DNA from: Chitinophagaceae bacterium
Lineage (GTDB): Bacteria; Bacteroidota; Bacteroidia; Chitinophagales; Chitinophagaceae
Assembly (NCBI GenBank): GCA_947380905.1
Contig: CANCSS010000003.1
Span: forward strand, 57,275-121,274
Direction of reading: 5' to 3'
DNA: 64,000 nt
The notes beneath the pieces are model-generated. The model saw only the letters and a list, made by a program, of their open reading frames with translations. It was not told the origin of the DNA and searched no databases. The number at the start of each line of letters is the position of its first letter. The stretch's first letter is position 1. The translations under genes were made by a program, and so were the position numbers. Positions 1-9,772 of the stretch are shown here, piece by piece.

Positions 1-177
1 GGACACAGAATTAGGGTGGATGTGACTTCTAGTGACTTTCCTCAATTTGATCGAAATCCCAATACTGGAGAAAAATTAGGTCAAAGTGATAAAGTTAGAA
101 TTGCACATCAAACTATTTTTCATGGAGCGGCGCAAGCGAGTTATATCGAACTGCCTGTTGTAAATGGGTTTAACTAA
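1..177 (+). CDS. C-terminal fragment of a CocE/NonD-family hydrolase (X-Pro dipeptidyl-peptidase C-terminal domain); 5' end outside window
   Basis: Frame 1 reads GHRIRVDVTSSDFPQFDRNPNTGEKLGQSDKVRIAHQTIFHGAAQASYIELPVVNGFN*, resembling the end of CocE/NonD hydrolases. Confidence 0.7.
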   Translation, partial: GHRIRVDVTSSDFPQFDRNPNTGEKLGQSDKVRIAHQTIFHGAAQASYIELPVVNGFN

Positions 178-205
178 TTTATTTAATCATTTGTAATTTT
201 TAACC

Positions 206-1492
206 ATGTATTCTAATTGTATTTCTTTTTTTTGTAAGGTTAAAATAGTAGTTATTTTATTTTTAGTAGTACTGGTGCAATTTTCACAAGCCCAATCCTA
301 TGATTTATTGATTAAGGGAGGAATGGTAATCGATCCTAAAAATAAAATCAATAGTGTCAAAGACATTGCCATTAAAAACGGAAAAATTGTTGAAATAGCA
401 AATGCGATAGATAGTGTAAAAGCAATTAAAACAATTAATGCAAGAGGGTTATATGTGAGTCCAGGATTGATTGACATGCATGTACATGCTTTTGCAGGTA
501 GTGGTGATGCGGATGTGTATATTGCGGATGGATTTACGAGTGTTTTTCCTGATGGGTTTACTTTTAGGTCTGGGGTAACTACCATCGTTGATGCAGGTTC
601 TTCGGGTTGGAGAAATTTCAGACAATTTAAAAAACAAATTATCGATCGTTCTCAAACCAGGGTGTTGGCTTTATTGAATATTGTAGGCCTTGGAATGAAA
701 AGCCGATTTGAGGAACAGGACAAGTCGGATATGAATCCCCAACAAGTGGCTTATATGATCAATAAGTTATACCCTCAACTACTTGTTGGTATTAAGTCGG
801 CACATTATTGGGGCGATTTTTCGCAAGTAGACTTAGCAGTGCAAGCAGGAAATTTAGCAAAAGTACCCGTGATGGTTGATTTTGGAGAACATGATCCGCC
901 TAATTCCATCGAAGATTTATTCATGAAGCATTTAAGACCAGGTGATATTTTTACACATACTTTTTCCTATGGTGTAAAAGGAAGAGAGAGTGTGGTAGAT
1001 GAGCAAGCAAAGGTGAAACCTTTTGTTTTTGAAGCGCAAAAAAGAGGCATTGTTTTTGATGTAGGCCATGGCGGTGGTGCATTTTCATTTAGTCAAGCCA
1101 TTCCGTCTTTTCAACAAGGATTTTATCCCAACGTTATTAGTACCGATTTGCATACAGAAAGTATGAATGGAGGAATGAAAAATTTGAACAATGTGATGTC
1201 TAAATTTTTAAACATGGGCATGTCAATGGAAGATGTAATTACTAGAGTTACCTGGAATCCTGCCAAAGTTATTCATAGAGAGGAGCTTGGTAATTTATCC
1301 ATCGGTGCCGAAGCAGACCTAACCATTTTGAGTATTTTATCGGGCCGTTTTGGATTTACAGATGTTCGTAAAACAAAAATCGAAGGCAATCAAAAAATTG
1401 AAACCGAATTAACCTTACGTGCTGGCAAAGTGGTTTGGGATTTAAATGGAATTAGCATGACTGCCTGGGAAGCTGAATCAAAAGCGCATTAA
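206..1492 (+). CDS. Secreted amidohydrolase / deacetylase family metallohydrolase
   Basis: Signal-like N-terminus; LIKGGMVIDPKN, GLIDMHVHAF (HxH metal motif), GIKSAHYWG (possible carbamylated Lys), NPAKVIHREELGNLSIGAEADLTIL. Confidence 0.88.
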   Translation: MYSNCISFFCKVKIVVILFLVVLVQFSQAQSYDLLIKGGMVIDPKNKINSVKDIAIKNGKIVEIANAIDSVKAIKTINARGLYVSPGLIDMHVHAFAGSGDADVYIADGFTSVFPDGFTFRSGVTTIVDAGSSGWRNFRQFKKQIIDRSQTRVLALLNIVGLGMKSRFEEQDKSDMNPQQVAYMINKLYPQLLVGIKSAHYWGDFSQVDLAVQAGNLAKVPVMVDFGEHDPPNSIEDLFMKHLRPGDIFTHTFSYGVKGRESVVDEQAKVKPFVFEAQKRGIVFDVGHGGGAFSFSQAIPSFQQGFYPNVISTDLHTESMNGGMKNLNNVMSKFLNMGMSMEDVITRVTWNPAKVIHREELGNLSIGAEADLTILSILSGRFGFTDVRKTKIEGNQKIETELTLRAGKVVWDLNGISMTAWEAESKAH

Positions 1493-1504
1493 ACAATTAT
1501 TACT

Positions 1505-2767
1505 ATGATTTTTTTCAAAAAACCCCTGCTGCTTTTTTTATTCTTTACTCCTTCATTTTTGTGGTCCCAGCCCTATGACATCTTAATCAAAAATGGGCAT
1601 GTGATTGATGTAAAAAACAACATCAATCAGATCATGGACATTGCTATAGTAAAAGATAAAATAGCACTAGTGGCTCCTACAATTTCAGCAAAGGATGCCG
1701 TGAAAGTAATCAATGCATCTGGGCTATATGTGGTGCCTGGATTAATAGATTTACATTCACATGTTTTTGTGGGCACGGCACCAGATAAATTTGCCGACGG
1801 CGTCAATAGCGTTTCTCCTGATAATTTTACTTTTAAATCGGGCATTACAACTGTGGTAGATGCGGGTACTGCAGGGTACAAAAATTTTGAAAAATTTAAA
1901 ACACAGGTCATTGACAAATCTCAAACCCGTGTATTGTCTTTTTTAAATATTGCAGGATGGGGTATCAGTGGCAATCAACCCAGCCTGCTTTCTAAAAATA
2001 TTAGTTTAGAAGAAGAAAAATTTTTTGAAGAATTGAATGTAGATAGCGCACTAATCATAGCTAATAAATATAAAAATATGATCGTGGGGGTAAAAATTGG
2101 CCACTTTGATGGCAGCAATTGGACGCCATTTGATAGAGCGATTTCACTTGCAGAAAAAATGAATGCCCCTTTATTTGTGGAATGTCATTTGCCTCAATTT
2201 TCGCTCGAAGACCAGTTAAATAAAATGCGACCAGGTGATATCATTACGCATTCTTATGAAAAAGTAGCCGAAAGAATGCCAGTAGTGGATGAGCAAGGAA
2301 AATTAAGACCCTTTGTATTGGCTGCTAAACAAAGAGGCATTCGATTTGATGTTGGACATGGGGGTGCAGGATTTTGGTTTGAGCAAGCCATTCCTGCATT
2401 CAAGCAAGGGTTAATACCCAATTCATTTGGCACCGATTTACATAAATTTAGCGTTAATGCTGGCATGAAATCTATGTTAAATGTGATGTCTAAATTTTAT
2501 ACCATTGGGATGGCTTTTGAAGATATAATAGCTCATGCTACTTGGATACCTGCTCAATCTATACATAGAGAAGATTTAGGAAATTTAAGTGTTGGTTCCG
2601 TAGCTGATATTGCTGTGTTAAGTATTTTAGAAGGTCAATATGGTTTTATAGATGCGGGGGGTAGTAAAATCAACGGACAAAAAAAATTGGAAGCTGAATT
2701 GACCCTGCGCGCAGGTAAGGTAGTTTGGGATTTAAATGGACTTAATGCAACCCTCTATAAGTTTTAA
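1505..2767 (+). CDS. Secreted amidohydrolase / deacetylase family metallohydrolase (paralog of preceding gene)
   Basis: Signal peptide; GLIDLHSHVF, GVKIGHFDG, HREDLGNLSVGSVADIAVLSI; strongly similar to 206..1492. Confidence 0.88.
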   Translation: MIFFKKPLLLFLFFTPSFLWSQPYDILIKNGHVIDVKNNINQIMDIAIVKDKIALVAPTISAKDAVKVINASGLYVVPGLIDLHSHVFVGTAPDKFADGVNSVSPDNFTFKSGITTVVDAGTAGYKNFEKFKTQVIDKSQTRVLSFLNIAGWGISGNQPSLLSKNISLEEEKFFEELNVDSALIIANKYKNMIVGVKIGHFDGSNWTPFDRAISLAEKMNAPLFVECHLPQFSLEDQLNKMRPGDIITHSYEKVAERMPVVDEQGKLRPFVLAAKQRGIRFDVGHGGAGFWFEQAIPAFKQGLIPNSFGTDLHKFSVNAGMKSMLNVMSKFYTIGMAFEDIIAHATWIPAQSIHREDLGNLSVGSVADIAVLSILEGQYGFIDAGGSKINGQKKLEAELTLRAGKVVWDLNGLNATLYKF

Positions 2768-2787
2768 GAAATATAATAAGATTTACC

Positions 2788-4536
2788 ATGCCAATATCCA
2801 ACTTCTCATCAGCCATCTCAAAGCATATTGCAACATGGGTAGGCTGCTCCTTATTTTTGGCAGCTTGCTCAAGATTGCCCAATAGCGATAAAGACAATGG
2901 GGGCTTAATCTTACCCGACGGATTTGGAGCAGTGGTGGTAGTTGATAGCATTGGGTCTGCAAGACATTTTGCAGTGAATGACAACGGAGATATTTATGTT
3001 AAAAGAAGAACTTACAAAGAGGATGAAGGAAGCTTGGCTTTAAGGGATGTCAATGGAGATGGCAAAGCAGACACCATAAAAAAATTCGGTGGGTATCCTA
3101 GCAAAGGATATGGATCTACCGAAATGAGAATCCACAATGGGTATTTATATTTTAGTACCGATTTAGTATTGTATCGTCAAAAGCTAACCCCCGGGAAATT
3201 AATTCCAGAAGCTGCACCAGAAATTGTTTTAACCGACGATCATGCACATGGATCTCATTGGCATATTACAAAACCAGTTGCTTTTGATAATAAAGGAAAT
3301 ATGTATGTTCCTTTTGGAGCTCCTACAAATGCTTGTCAAGATTTATTCAATAATACCCCAGGAGGAACTGCCGGTGTGCCTGGTCAAGATCCTTGTCCAG
3401 AATTAATTCAACATGGAGGTATTTGGAAATTTGATGCCAATAAAATTGGCCTTACTCAAAAAGATGGTGTGAGATTTGCAACAGGTATTAGAAGTGTTGT
3501 GGGCATTGCTTGGAATGAGGAACAAAATAGTTTGTATTTAGTGCAGCATGGCAGAGACGATTTGCACCTATTATGGCCTGATGAATATACACCATGGAAA
3601 AGTGCCATACTTCCGGCAGAAGAGTTGTTAAAAATAAATGAAGGAGATGATTTTGGTTGGCCTTATAGTTACTACGATCAAACGCAAGGTAAAAATGTGT
3701 TGGCTCCTGAATATGGAGGAGATGGTAAAAAAGATCCTAGAACTAAAGTAGCATTGCCTGCCATGGGTTTCCCGGCGCATTGGGCTCCCAATGATATCTT
3801 ATTTTACAAAGGCAATCAATTTCCTGAACGCTACAAGCATGGTGCATTTATTGCTTTTCATGGATCCACCAATAGAGCACCTTATCCACAAGCGGGTTAT
3901 TTTATTTGTTTTGTCCCATTTGAAAATGGGAAACCAAATGGTCAATGGGAAGTTTTTGCCAATGGATTTGCCAATGCAGACCCTATTGTGAATGTGAGTG
4001 ATGCCAAATACAGACCGATGGGATTGTCTGAAGGTCCGGATGGATCCTTGTATATTATAGAATCTGAAAAGGGAAAGATTTGGCGCATTATGTTTAAGGC
4101 AGATAAGCAACAATATGGAAAAGCCCAACTGAATAAAATGGAGTTGGAAAAAAATAAATCCAATCTAAGAACCCCAGATGAAATCAATGATAATCTATAT
4201 AAAGAAAAAGTGAGGCCAGGTGCGCAAATTTATAATTTTTATTGTAGATCTTGTCATCAAGGAAATGGGAAAGGCGATGAGAATAGATTCCCGCCTCTTG
4301 CAGGATCTGACTGGGTGACAGGAGATACTAAAAGGTTATTAAACGTAATTTTAAATGGCCTTACTGGGCCGCTCACCATGAATGAAAAGTCCTATAATAA
4401 TATCATGCCTAAGCATGACTTTTTAAAAGACGAAGATGTGGTTGAATTGGTTAACTTTATAAGAACGCATTTTGGAAACAATGCAAGTAATATCAATATA
4501 CAGCAAGTGCAAGCTATCAGAAAGGCGCATAAATAA
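2788..4536 (+). CDS. Lipoprotein glucose/sorbosone dehydrogenase-like beta-propeller with C-terminal cytochrome c domain
   Basis: Lipobox-like LFLAAC; propeller motifs (GDFGWPYSYYD, GPDGSLYIIESEKGKIWRI); heme motif CRSCHQGNGKG. Confidence 0.85.
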   Translation: MPISNFSSAISKHIATWVGCSLFLAACSRLPNSDKDNGGLILPDGFGAVVVVDSIGSARHFAVNDNGDIYVKRRTYKEDEGSLALRDVNGDGKADTIKKFGGYPSKGYGSTEMRIHNGYLYFSTDLVLYRQKLTPGKLIPEAAPEIVLTDDHAHGSHWHITKPVAFDNKGNMYVPFGAPTNACQDLFNNTPGGTAGVPGQDPCPELIQHGGIWKFDANKIGLTQKDGVRFATGIRSVVGIAWNEEQNSLYLVQHGRDDLHLLWPDEYTPWKSAILPAEELLKINEGDDFGWPYSYYDQTQGKNVLAPEYGGDGKKDPRTKVALPAMGFPAHWAPNDILFYKGNQFPERYKHGAFIAFHGSTNRAPYPQAGYFICFVPFENGKPNGQWEVFANGFANADPIVNVSDAKYRPMGLSEGPDGSLYIIESEKGKIWRIMFKADKQQYGKAQLNKMELEKNKSNLRTPDEINDNLYKEKVRPGAQIYNFYCRSCHQGNGKGDENRFPPLAGSDWVTGDTKRLLNVILNGLTGPLTMNEKSYNNIMPKHDFLKDEDVVELVNFIRTHFGNNASNINIQQVQAIRKAHK

Positions 4537-4549
4537 AATAAATTTTTTA

Positions 4550-5263
4550 ATGAACCTACTTAAACCCATTTTAATTGTAGCAATTACATTTTTAATAGTT
4601 CCTTGTTCTTTTGGCCAACCATGGGACATCAACAAACAAGATGTTTTAAGTATTGTGGAAAAGTATCAGCAAAATTTACAAAGTGTAGATCAACTAGTGG
4701 TCGTTTTAAACAACAATGATACCAGCACTAAGGCAAGGGTAGTGGCTTTGGAAAAAAGAAACAATAAATGGAAAATAAGATTTAACTGGATGCCAGCGAG
4801 TATAGGTAGAAATGGATTTGCCTTGCCTGGCATGAAAGTAGAAGGAGATGGGAAATCACCTACCGGATTATTTTCTTTAGGGCAGTTGTTTAGTTATGAA
4901 AATAAAATTAATACAAGCTTGCCCTTTATTCAAACCAATGAAGAAGATAAATGGATAGACGATACCAATCATGTAGATTACAATACATATGTAAAAGGGG
5001 CCACAACAGCTACTTCCTTTGAGCATTTACATTTATCAAGCATTGATTATAAATATTGTACGGTCATAGAATACAATACCCATCCAGTTGTTAAAGGAAA
5101 GGGAAGTGCCATTTTCTTTCATCTAGCGGATGCAAATTACGCCCCCACCGCGGGTTGTGTAGCCATTCAGGAAGAAGACATGAATAAAATACTTCAATGG
5201 TTACAGCCCAATTTAGGCAAGGCTATATTAATGGGGAACAGCAATAATTTGACTGGAAATTAA
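4550..5263 (+). CDS. Secreted L,D-transpeptidase catalytic-domain-like protein
   Basis: ATG at 4550 gives signal peptide MNLLKPILIVAITFLIVPCSFG; GDGKSPTGLFSLG and FFHLADANYAPTAGCVAI match the YkuD-like catalytic region. Confidence 0.8.
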   Translation: MNLLKPILIVAITFLIVPCSFGQPWDINKQDVLSIVEKYQQNLQSVDQLVVVLNNNDTSTKARVVALEKRNNKWKIRFNWMPASIGRNGFALPGMKVEGDGKSPTGLFSLGQLFSYENKINTSLPFIQTNEEDKWIDDTNHVDYNTYVKGATTATSFEHLHLSSIDYKYCTVIEYNTHPVVKGKGSAIFFHLADANYAPTAGCVAIQEEDMNKILQWLQPNLGKAILMGNSNNLTGN

Positions 5264-5265
5264 AC

Positions 5266-6093
5266 CTATTGTTGATATAGAATTGGGTTCAATGGCGTAT
5301 CTACGGTTTCACCAATGATTGCACCTGGGCACCAAGTATCCCAATCTTTTTGTTGGTTTTTATTTTCTGGTGCTTTTAATTTCATGTCCTTATCCATATA
5401 AATTATGGTCATTACTTTGCGCATTTGGTTGGTTTTATTCGGACCCGCTCGGTGGTACAACCATCCTTTATGAAAGCTTACTTCTCCTATATCAAAGGGT
5501 TCTACTACATGCGTAAAACCTTTCTCTTTTAAAGCGTTTTCTAAAAATTGTTGGCTTTCATCACTTATTGCTTTGTCACGACCATCTATTAATTGGTCAC
5601 TGCCTGCACTGTATTCAAGTGGCCCCCATTCTAAGGGCGTATTTTGCAAGGGAATCCATGCGGTAATGGTTTTGTCTGTAGTTAAGGGCCAATAATATTG
5701 ATCGGCATGCCATGGAGTATGCCCACCACTAGGTTCTTTGTATAAAGCTTGGTCATGGTAAAGTCTAACGCCATCTACTTCCATTAATTCGGTTGCTATC
5801 TTGGCCAATTTTTTACCAAATACAATTTCTTTAACTGCTTCAGAATTTTTCCAAATATTCATTATTTGTAAAAAAGCTTTTCCATAAGTATCTCTCTTTT
5901 CCATAGAAAGCACTTGTGTATTAAGGGCATTTACTTCATCGGTAATGACCACATTTAAATAGTCAATTTCTTCTTTATTAAATACCTGTTTAAGTTTAAT
6001 AAAACCATTTTTTTTATAAAAGCTAATATGGCTTTCAGAAAGTAGATAGGATTCATTCATTGACTTTAAAATAGAGGCAGGAATTTGTTGCAT
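5266..6093 (-). CDS. Phytanoyl-CoA dioxygenase family protein
   Basis: PWHADQYYWPL (HxD), WIPLQNTPLEWGPLEYSAGSD, SFHKGWLYHRAGPNKTNQMR. Confidence 0.88.
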   Translation of the reverse strand: MQQIPASILKSMNESYLLSESHISFYKKNGFIKLKQVFNKEEIDYLNVVITDEVNALNTQVLSMEKRDTYGKAFLQIMNIWKNSEAVKEIVFGKKLAKIATELMEVDGVRLYHDQALYKEPSGGHTPWHADQYYWPLTTDKTITAWIPLQNTPLEWGPLEYSAGSDQLIDGRDKAISDESQQFLENALKEKGFTHVVEPFDIGEVSFHKGWLYHRAGPNKTNQMRKVMTIIYMDKDMKLKAPENKNQQKDWDTWCPGAIIGETVDTPLNPILYQQ

Positions 6094-6411
6094 GTTCGTT
6101 TATTTAAGCTTAGATAAATTTAATAAAATATATTTTAATTGTATCATTATTAGTTGAAAGATTTATCCATATTGAGTATTGTTGAATGTCTAGGATAGGC
6201 CTCTGGTAGGGATTTCAAGTGACCCACCATTAATTTGGTGGCTTTGTGGCAGTTAATTAGGCAAATTGCCCTTTTTGAGAAGGAAACTTCTATATATCTG
6301 CCTGGTAATTCTAATAATTAATTAATTTAGAATTAAATTTAGATACTATATCATTTCCTACTTTTTTAGTGTTAAAATAGTAGGTATATTTTTAACTGTA
6401 ACATCGAATAA

Positions 6412-7338
6412 ATGAATAAAAATTGTATTGAAGGAATGGTGGCGGCTCCTTTTACCCCGCTTCATCAGGATGGGTCTTTAAATTTAACTATTGTTCCAGC
6501 GTATTATAATATGTTAAAAGCGAATGGGGTCAAAGGGGCTTTTATTTGTGGGTCTACTGGAGAGGGTGTTTCATTAACATTCGAAGAAAAAAAACAAGTA
6601 GCCAATGCCTGGGCGGCATTAACGAAAAATGACAAAAATTTCACTTTGATATTATTTATTGGTGGACTTTGCTTACAGGATAGTAAAAATTTAGCCATTT
6701 ATTGCAAAGAAATCCATGTGGATGCGGTAAGTATGACAGCTCCTTTTTATTTCAAACCTGCTAATGTTCAATTACTCGCCGAATGTTGTATTGAAGTGGC
6801 TGCCGTAGTACCCGACTTACCTTTTTATTATTACCATATTCCGGTATTAACAGGAGTAAATTTTCCTATGTATGATTTATTGACCCTAATTGATGATGCC
6901 ATTCCCAATTTTGCAGGGATAAAATATACACATGAAGATTTCATGGACTTTCTTTCTTGTATCAATTTTAAGCAGGGTAAATATGATATGTTGTGGGGCA
7001 GAGACGAAAATATGTTGTCGGCATTGGCATTAGGTTCAAAAGGGTTTGTTGGAAGTACTTTTAATTATGCTGCACCATTGTATCATAATTTGATCCACGC
7101 CTTTCAAAATGGCGATTTAATAGCTGCCAATCAATTCCAGCAACAATCTGTAGACATGATTAAATTGTTGGGTAAACATGGAGGGATGGGAGTAGGGAAA
7201 GCTTATATGAAATTAATGGGATTGGATTGCGGAGATTTTAGACTACCTATTAAAAAAATGTCAAAAGAAACATGGGCATCTTTTAAAAATGATACCGAGC
7301 AAATTAAGTTTAGTAGCTATTCATCCAAATTGGTTTAA
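6412..7338 (+). CDS. DHDPS/N-acetylneuraminate lyase family protein (NanA-like)
   Basis: CGSTGEGVSLTFEEK (GSTGE as in lyases), YYYHIPVLTGVNF, AGIKYTHED; co-directional with mutarotase, MFS and sialidase genes. Confidence 0.85.
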   Translation: MNKNCIEGMVAAPFTPLHQDGSLNLTIVPAYYNMLKANGVKGAFICGSTGEGVSLTFEEKKQVANAWAALTKNDKNFTLILFIGGLCLQDSKNLAIYCKEIHVDAVSMTAPFYFKPANVQLLAECCIEVAAVVPDLPFYYYHIPVLTGVNFPMYDLLTLIDDAIPNFAGIKYTHEDFMDFLSCINFKQGKYDMLWGRDENMLSALALGSKGFVGSTFNYAAPLYHNLIHAFQNGDLIAANQFQQQSVDMIKLLGKHGGMGVGKAYMKLMGLDCGDFRLPIKKMSKETWASFKNDTEQIKFSSYSSKLV

Positions 7339-7349
7339 TCCGAATTCAA

Positions 7350-8510
7350 ATGAAACAATGGCTTACGTATTCTTTTATTTTTATAATCACATTTAACTTT
7401 ACTAGTGCTGCACAAACCAAGCATGTGGTTGCTGTGATTGGAAAGGAAGTGGCAGAATTGCCTTCTTTGAACCAAACAAAATCATTGGGCGTTGCGGGTC
7501 CTGTGGTGGGCATAATTAACGATCAATTGGTGGTGGCGGGCGGATCCAATTTTCCTGATTCTTTGCCATGGATGGGAGGCAAAAAAAAATACTACAATCA
7601 GGTTTTTGTTTTTGAAAAAAAGAACAAACAAATATTTTCAAAGTCAATCTCATTTAATCTACCTAATTCGATTGCTTATGCTGCTAGCTGCAAAAGCTCC
7701 CAAGGAATTGTCTATGCAGGTGGCGAAAATGAAAATGGAATAAGTAATAAAGTATTTTTATTACAATGGGACTCAAGTGTAAATAATTTAATAACAATTC
7801 CATTGCCAGACTTGCCAGCGCCTATTACCAATGCTTCTATGACTTGTATAGATCAAACTTTGTACTTGGTTGGAGGAGAAACTAGTACTACAGCTTCTGA
7901 TGGCTTTTATAGATTAAGATTGAATTACTCCAAGGAAGGCTGGCAAGCAATGCCTCATTTACCCAAAGCTTTATCGCATACAGTTGCAGCTTTCCAATTT
8001 GTTAATCATACAAAAAAACTTTTTGTAATTGGGGGTAGGGCAAAGCAAAAAAATGGCATCAGTAATTTTTCGTCAGCTACTTACTCTTTTGATTTAGAAA
8101 AAAGTAAGTGGACTGCAGAACAGGATTTGCCTTATGCAATTTCTGCAGGCACAGGGATTGCTTTTTTGAACAAGTATATTTTATTATTTGGCGGGGACAA
8201 AGGGGATCAATTTAATAAAGTTGAAAAAGCAATTGCCAATATGAATTTAGAAAGCAATGCAATAAAAAAGAAAGAATGGATGGATACTAAAAATGAATTA
8301 CTTGCTGCTCATCCTGGATTTAGCAATGAAGTTTTATTGTACAATACCCAGGAAAACAAGTGGGAAAGTCAAGGGTATAGCAGTTTTAATACAAGGGTTA
8401 CCACCATGGCGGTACAATGGGGGGATGTTATTGTTCTACCTAGCGGTGAAATAAAAGCAGGCGTTAGGACGCCAAAAATAATAGCTGCAAAAATTATTTC
8501 AAATGAATAA
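7350..8510 (+). CDS. Kelch-repeat cyclically permuted mutarotase (N-acetylneuraminate epimerase-like)
   Basis: Signal peptide; GPVVGIINDQLVVAGGSNFPDSLPWMGGKKKYYNQVFVFEK and repeated VIGG/YLVGGE kelch motifs. Confidence 0.85.
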   Translation: MKQWLTYSFIFIITFNFTSAAQTKHVVAVIGKEVAELPSLNQTKSLGVAGPVVGIINDQLVVAGGSNFPDSLPWMGGKKKYYNQVFVFEKKNKQIFSKSISFNLPNSIAYAASCKSSQGIVYAGGENENGISNKVFLLQWDSSVNNLITIPLPDLPAPITNASMTCIDQTLYLVGGETSTTASDGFYRLRLNYSKEGWQAMPHLPKALSHTVAAFQFVNHTKKLFVIGGRAKQKNGISNFSSATYSFDLEKSKWTAEQDLPYAISAGTGIAFLNKYILLFGGDKGDQFNKVEKAIANMNLESNAIKKKEWMDTKNELLAAHPGFSNEVLLYNTQENKWESQGYSSFNTRVTTMAVQWGDVIVLPSGEIKAGVRTPKIIAAKIISNE

Positions 8511-9747
8511 TTCAAAAAAATACCCTTGGATTTTGGTGGGGCTTTTATGGGTCGTAGCCTTATTAAACTACATGGACCGTCAGATGTTGTCAACCATGAA
8601 ACCTGCGATGCAAATTGACATTCATGAATTACAATCTGCAACTAATTTTGGTTATTTAATGGCTATATTTTTATGGATATATGGCATCATGAGTCCCGTA
8701 TCAGGTATGATTGGCGATAAACTTAATAGAAAGTGGTTGATCATTGTAAGTTTATTTATTTGGAGCGCTGTTACATTTACAATGGGATATGCCACTAGCT
8801 TTTCACAATTGTATTGGTTAAGGGCTTTTATGGGTTTTAGTGAAGCTTTGTATATGCCTGCGGGTTTGTCTTTGATCTCAGATTACCATACTACTAAAAC
8901 AAGATCTTTGGCCATTGGGATTCATATGTCTGGAATATATATGGGACAAGCATTGGGCGGGTTTGGAGCCACTTTAGCCACTCAATTTTCATGGCAGCAA
9001 GCTTTTCATGCATTTGGTTTTATTGGTATGGCCTATTCCCTGGTGTTAATTCTATTTTTGAAAGATGAAATAAGAGGCGCTAATAATAAAATTAATGTAA
9101 AAGAAGTAGCCCCTTTATATTCTTTTTCTTCCTTGTTAAAAGGATTAGGTTTATTGTTGTCCAATATTTCATTTTGGATCCTACTTATGTATTTTGCGGT
9201 ACCCAGTTTGCCTGGCTGGGGCGTTAAAAATTGGTTGCCTACTTTATATGCACAAAATTTAGGAATAGAAATGAGCCTTGCAGGACCTATGGCCACCATT
9301 ACCCTTGCAGGAGCTTCCTTGATAGGCGTTTTATTTGGCGGTATATTATCTGATAAGTGGGCGCAGAAAAATTTACGTGGCAGAATATATACCAGTGCCA
9401 TTGGGTTGGCTTTAACCGTACCTGCCTTGTTTTTAATTAGCTATGGTCATTCATTGGGGTCATTAGTGAGTGCTTCTTTTTGTTTTGGTTTTGGGTATGG
9501 CATGTTTGATACCAACAATATGCCTATCTTATGTCAGTTTGTTTCGTCAAAACACAGAGCAACCGCTTATGGTTTGATGAATTTGGTAGGCGTTTTTTCG
9601 GGAGCCATTATTACCAATGTTTTAGGCAAGTCTAATGACAAAGGAAATATGAGTCAAGATTTTTTTTATCTGGCTTTAATAGTGGCAGCGGCTTTGCTCA
9701 TCCAGCTTAGTTTTTTACGCCCCAAAACCATGGACTATATTGATTAA
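8503..9747 (+). CDS. MFS transporter (probable sialate/hexuronate-type)
   Basis: LLNYMDRQMLSTMKPAM, GDKLNRKW, about 12 hydrophobic segments; overlaps the preceding stop by 8 bp. Confidence 0.88.
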   Translation: MNNSKKYPWILVGLLWVVALLNYMDRQMLSTMKPAMQIDIHELQSATNFGYLMAIFLWIYGIMSPVSGMIGDKLNRKWLIIVSLFIWSAVTFTMGYATSFSQLYWLRAFMGFSEALYMPAGLSLISDYHTTKTRSLAIGIHMSGIYMGQALGGFGATLATQFSWQQAFHAFGFIGMAYSLVLILFLKDEIRGANNKINVKEVAPLYSFSSLLKGLGLLLSNISFWILLMYFAVPSLPGWGVKNWLPTLYAQNLGIEMSLAGPMATITLAGASLIGVLFGGILSDKWAQKNLRGRIYTSAIGLALTVPALFLISYGHSLGSLVSASFCFGFGYGMFDTNNMPILCQFVSSKHRATAYGLMNLVGVFSGAIITNVLGKSNDKGNMSQDFFYLALIVAAALLIQLSFLRPKTMDYID

Positions 9748-9772
9748 AAAATTATTTTATAAATTACATACT

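Noticed and set aside
298-585. 95-aa minus-strand ORF inside the first amidohydrolase
   Set aside because: Antisense to a convincing CDS, and a similar antisense ORF (1627..1917) appears in the paralog, so it is a by-product of conserved coding.
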